Shown: positions 59,380-64,000 of the stretch, piece after piece
How positions within the stretch are numbered: position 1 is the first letter of the stretch
How the letters are laid out: every line of letters starts with the position of its first letter
Assembly: GCA_003116995.1 (NCBI GenBank)
Contig: BDSL01000016.1
Coordinates: forward strand, 620,001-684,000
From: Yamagishiella unicocca
Lineage: Eukaryota; Chlorophyta; Chlorophyceae; Chlamydomonadales; Volvocaceae
Direction: 5' to 3'
DNA length: 64,000 bases
Program-made: the position numbers and the translations under genes
Notes under the pieces: model-generated
Told to the model about the DNA's origin: nothing
Seen by the model: the letters and a program-made list of their open reading frames with translations, nothing else
The model's database searches: none

Positions 59380-61260
59380 GAAAGTTGCGCAGGCCAAAGG
59401 AACTCACCACGTAAGGCTTCCGGCTCCGCCCACAATATTCTAGGTACATTCCACGTTGCTGAGGATGACGCGTGTGGCTTGCTTGGGTAGGCGTAGATTG
59501 TCCTCAGGAAGGTAGGCCACGGACGGCGGCGGATGGAGCCGTTAGGATGAAGGAAACGTGCTGGCAATGGTGTCGCGATCCATCCTACCCTGCTGAGTGA
59601 CCAAGCAATCAAGGAATGGGTTTGCAGGAGTATTGTTAGCCTTTGCGAAAGCTGAGCGCAAGTACAATTGCGCGCATGCCGCTCCACAAAATTAGGTAAC
59701 ACCAGCTCGAACGCGAAGCAGAGATCAATTTGCATAAAAGCAATCCTAACATGATCATGCACGCAGTGCAGCGTATCGCAGTCGAGCGCTTTATAGCTCT
59801 ATCTCGTCCGTTGGTTCATCAACAGCAGGACCAGACCAAGCAAATCTATAACTCACCTTAATAATTGAAGTCTCCTCGGTGCAAATCAAGTCGTCTGTGG
59901 CCGGAACTTTGGGGTCCGCCGTATTGAGGTCGGTCTTGGCAGGCAGAAATAGATAAAAAGGCCTTGAGCCCTGGTATCACGATCCCTCCTGAACGATTTA
60001 GGAAGAAAGTGAAGTGAAGTTAGCTTTTGCGAAAGCGGAATCGTAAGTACAATTGCGCGCATACGCATGCCCGCCTCCAGGAAGTTAGGTAACATTAGCC
60101 CCAGTGCGATGCAGAGGTAAAGCCGCATGAAAGCAATCCTAGCATGACCATGAACGCAGTGCAGCGTAGCGCAGTCGAGCTTGTCCGTAGCGTTGATTCA
60201 GGCAGGGCCATATCGCTATTTGCGAGCAAGTCATAGCGTCGACCGAACCGAACCCTAGGGCTCACCTTCGTAACTGAAGCCTCCTCGCTCGGTGGATGGA
60301 AATCAAGCCGCCTGTGGCCGGGTTTTGGGGGAACTGCTGAGGTCGGTCTTGCTTGGCAGCAGGCAGACATACATACATAGCTGAGGAGGCCTCGATCACA
60401 ATTTGCCCTGAAAGACCAAGGCAAGGGATTTGCAGAAGCATAGTTAGCTAGCTTTTGCGAAAGCGGAGCCGCATGTACAGTTACGGGTACAGTTACGCGC
60501 ATGCCGCTCCAAAAATTAGGTCACGTCAGCTTGAGTGCAAAAGCAGGAGCAAAACCGCATAAAAGCAATCCTAGTATGGCTACAGTATGAACGAAGTGCA
60601 GCGTAGCACAGTAGGGCGCAGGCCCGTCCGGTGATCGACGATTGGTACTCGCGACGACATCGGCACTTCGCGAGGACCGATATATGCGTGAGGAAAGATA
60701 GACTGAACTCATAGGCTGAACTCACCTTAATATTCACTTCCTCCTCTGTGCAACTCCAGCCGCCTTTAACCGGGCGGGTTTTGGGGGTCGGTTACTATGT
60801 CGAGGTCGGCCTAGGCCTTGGCTGGAAGACAGCAGAAATAGATAAGAAGGCCTTGAGCCCTGGTATCGCGATTCCTCCTGAATGACAAAGGACCGGGATT
60901 TGCAGAAATGAAGTCAGCTCTTGCGAAAGCGGAGTCACAAGTATAACTGTGCGCATGCCGCTCCACGCACAAAATGCATCAGCTTGATAGCAGCAAAAGC
61001 ATGAGCGAAACCGCGTATAATAGAAACAATCCTAGCGTGACCATACATGAACGATGTGCAGCGTAGCACAGTCGAGCGTGCGCCGGTCCGGCGAGGCTAT
61101 CGGTACTGCTGGCGAGGAAAGATAGCGTGGACCAGACTGAACTCACCTTGTTAATCGACGCCGCCTCTGTGCAACTTCAGCGGCCTTTAGCCGGGTTTTG
61201 ACCGTCGGTTACTTTATCGAGGTCGGCCTTGGATGGAAGGCAGAAATAGATGAAGGGAAG
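59380..61260 (-). repeat. tandem array of ~390-460-bp units with splice-donor-like motif
   Basis: AAAGCAATCCTA or a close variant recurs near 59737, 60130, 60562 and 61023. TTTGCGAAAGC recurs near 59641, 60025, 60453 and 60912. CAGAAATAGATAAAAAGGCC recurs with changes near 59944, 60833 and 61230. Each unit also carries ACTCACCTT, which on the minus strand reads AAGGTGAGT, a perfect 5' splice site; the motif is near 59852, 60260, 60720 and 61141, with a variant at 59401. The units are diverged from each other. No long ORF spans a unit. Confidence 0.8.
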
Positions 61261-63082
61261 GCCTGCCTCGAGGTTTCGTATGTGGTCGGTGCTGAAGTCG
61301 CGAGTTCAGTTTATAATAATAGGAACACTCCTTAGTTTCCCCGCTTTTATACTGTCCAGAGTGGTGAATCTGTTGCACGGCGCCCGTACAGTAACCCCTT
61401 GCAGTGAAGTTGAAGGTGAGAAGATGACTTCTCCTCTGGGCATGAAGTGATTGTAAAGTATTATCACTTCATCTTTGCATTTCCGAGGGAATTGGAGGCA
61501 GTGCTTGAGGACGGCATGCCGACCGCAACTTGTCGCCCATCCCACGCACATCCAGCCATGAACATCCCATTGCATTGCATACTTTATTCGTGAATATGGT
61601 TTTGAGTGTCAATGCATGTGCATTCGTTCGGAGCGTGGTCGGAAGTGTCGTGCGTCATACGTACGTAAGCTGCCCAAAACGGATGCGGATCGTTAGGACC
61701 GCCGGGATTAGGTCTGTCCCCAAACTGCACATGTGCCGGTTTATTAGAGTTCCTACGCCGTCCCTGAAATGGTTCATCAGGGGGTCAGGCAGGGTCACTA
61801 AACGGTGCGTCTCTAAACTGGAGTAGTTTAGGCCCGTCATGGCCGCCCGCCGCCCACCACCCTTCGCCCACGCACCCGCGACCGCCCCCCGCCCGCCGCC
61901 CACTGCCCGCCGCCCGCCACCCCCTGGTTTAGGCCTAAACCGTGTGTCCTTAGACCGGCTCATGTACCCTAAAATAAAGAATGCTTGCTTGCTCGCTCGG
62001 CAGCCTGCTGCCTATGGCTGGCCTGCTGACCCGCATGCTGACCTGCGTGGCACATGGAGCACTACTCTGGCCTTCCCCCAGCCGCCTCGTGGACATCTAC
62101 CCACGTCAGACATACAGACCGCGCGCCCGGGTTGTCAACCGCGGCTGCCACGCAGCAGGGCCCGGTCGATGTATGCTGGGCGCGGCCGCGCGGGGTCGCA
62201 TCGCCTCCTAATCACTACCCATCAGGACGACAGGTGTCCCTGGATGGATTTGCCTGGCGTCTCTACTGTGCTTTTCGGGGCCGCGCGTCTGCTGGATATC
62301 GAATGGGTTCAGCATGCATGTGCGTGGCTCTTACGGACGTCCGTCGTGGGCCACTCTTCTTGTCCAGGGTTTGCCCTTTCTTTCGGACACAAATATTAGT
62401 ATCAGCAAAGAAGGAATAAACTCCACGTGTATTGGCTGGGTTTTTTCACATTTGGATGTGAATGGCTGGTGAGCCGCCTAAGAACTCTATTCTTGCGATC
62501 GACATGCCATTCTTACTTCAGATCGACAATGCCTTTCACTTCCAGATGAGTGGTAACTTCCTGACCTTCCGTTCCTCTGTGGCCACAACCGATCTGGGCT
62601 GAATACGAGCAGGGAAAGAAGGAACGCCGCCTGGGAACGAATGCATGTACTAGTTTTAGCACTTTCGATGACACTAATATGGGACGTGAGACCTCTTCGT
62701 CCATTTTTGCCTTCCGGAACTGAGTCACCTCGCTCAGTACAGTACAGTCATTCGTGACTCGCTTCCAAAATCACTCCGGGAACGGCCGTCTTGAGGCACT
62801 CTTGACATTACCTTAATCCGTTTTCCAACCCACATCTTGAGAGAGCTTTCTGAGAGATATACTCAAGAACCAAGCTGAAAACCGAGTACAGTAACCTCAG
62901 CAGTACAGTACTGTAGCGGACCTCCTCACCTCCAAAACTTTGCTTGGGCGGCTTACTTGTGGCGGCTTTTACGTTCCAATGTCCGGTTTGCAACGCCGTG
63001 TCGGACATCCGCCGGACTTGTCCGTTTGGTCAAGTCAGACTTAGGCTCGAGACCTTCAGGTAAGAACTTTATTAATACTCAT
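61261..63082. other. no gene recognised
   Basis: A proline/arginine-rich ORF at 61839-62399 (+) arises from GC-rich low-complexity sequence. A 16-bp perfect palindrome, GGTTTAGGCCTAAACC, lies at 61926-61941. Short CAGTACAGTA repeats occur at 62740-62915. Confidence 0.4.
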
Positions 63083-63930
63083 GACCATCCCTTACAACGC
63101 TTAACATATTTTTCTCCTCCCTTGCGCAAACGGGGTCCAGGAAATGCTGCGCCGAAACCACACAGGATACAGCAGCGTGCATATCGCGACACTTTGGTTC
63201 TCGGTGAAATGAATATGCAGGAGGTCAAATATCTTCTTGAGCATTAATGCCGAAGGAAATCCAACACTGTTCTGGCTGCGAAACGAGTGTCTTCGTGATC
63301 ATACCTTATTTAGCAGTCATAGGACAGCGGCGTTTCGGCTCCTGCCTCCATGCGGTAAGGACTGATCATGAAGACGAAACGCTGAAAAAGTCCGAAATGG
63401 CCTGCATGGGGTCATGGTTGAACAAAGGTCCACGACGCGCTCGCATAGGTTTTCTCCGAGCGGCCTATGTCTTAAAGCTACGTACATTCGCCAGTACTTA
63501 CAGGTTGCAGGCCGTTCCTTTGCAAGGCAGGGTTGCGGCGGGCTTCGGGGTGGACGAGGCTTCGGGGATGATGAACGGCGTGTGCAGGGCCGGGTTGGGT
63601 CAAATGACGGCCTGCGTTGGCCTCGGGTTGGGTTCGCAGTGCGGCATGAGTCGGGCTCGGGTTTGGGTTGGCAGTGCGGCATGCGCCGGGCTCGGGTTCG
63701 GGCATCATGCGCCGGGCACGGAGTCTGCGGGTCACTTGGATGGGATGCGAGCGTTTCGTCGTCGTCGCCGCCTACGGAGGAGCTCATTGAAGGTAGGATC
63801 CTTTTGCTTCGGGATGGGCGGGCTTAGGGGGTGATGAACGGCATGTGCGGGGCTGGGTTTGGGTCCATGGTTTCGGCGCAGCGGCTCCTGGACCCCGTTT
63901 GCGCAAGGAAAGAAGTTGCAAGGGATGGCC
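63083..63930. repeat. inverted-repeat structure enclosing inverted satellite copies
   Basis: The left arm, about 63083-63161 (containing TTGCGCAAACGGGGTCCAGG and CTGCGCCGAAACCA), is matched on the opposite strand by the right arm, about 63867-63930. Between them lies unique sequence and, at about 63540-63865, diverged copies of the large satellite in the minus orientation. The structure resembles a transposable element or a foldback with captured satellite. Confidence 0.6.
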
Positions 63931-64000
63931 GTAAGTATGTATGTAACTCTCAGTCGCAAGCCTCGAATCCAAGCCTGCACTTATCTAATAAGCGAACAAT

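Noticed and set aside
61839..62399. 186-codon Pro/Arg-rich ORF
   Set aside because: The N-terminal third is low-complexity CCGCC repeat and the rest lacks protein-like patterns or splice support.

Overview
The window looks like nuclear DNA of a volvocine green alga (the Chlamydomonas/Volvox lineage). This rests on short GC-rich exons separated by many small introns with GTGAGT/CAG borders, TGTAA as the likely poly(A) signal, plastid genes beside a motile-cilium gene, and abundant intronic minisatellites. The species cannot be named from sequence alone. All gene models below were assembled by eye from splice borders, reading phase and protein similarity.

Gene-bearing part (1-38,000). From the left: the 3' portion of HCF101, a plastid Fe-S scaffold ATPase (+); a complete plastid triose-phosphate/phosphate translocator (-); a very long minus-strand gene (about 10.5-21.2 kb) ending in two universal-stress-protein-like domains, otherwise unrecognised; a 306-residue helical, mTERF-like protein (+); DRC5/TCTE1/FAP155, a leucine-rich-repeat subunit of the axonemal nexin-dynein regulatory complex (-); a tRNA-binding OB-fold protein (EMAPII type, +); and a secreted CAP/PR-1 protein (-). 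Two weak serine-rich ORFs (+) follow. Neighbours are arranged as convergent and divergent pairs with short shared promoters at 21.2-21.5 kb and 28.2-28.6 kb. The genes do not form a common pathway.

Repeat-bearing part (38,500-64,000). A 5'-truncated, frameshifted LINE lies against a stack of tandem-repeat families: a 95-bp repeat that is itself a dimer, a 12-bp repeat, a 57-bp repeat, then a 12.8-kb array of about 55 copies of a ~232-bp satellite with higher-order structure. A ~320-bp dispersed repeat occurs on both sides of the large array. Beyond it lie a ~390-460-bp tandem family (59.4-61.3 kb) carrying a conserved splice-donor-like motif, and an inverted-repeat structure at the right edge that encloses diverged, inverted satellite copies. 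I found no convincing protein gene to the right of 38 kb other than the LINE remnant. The very long ORFs there are products of the satellite.
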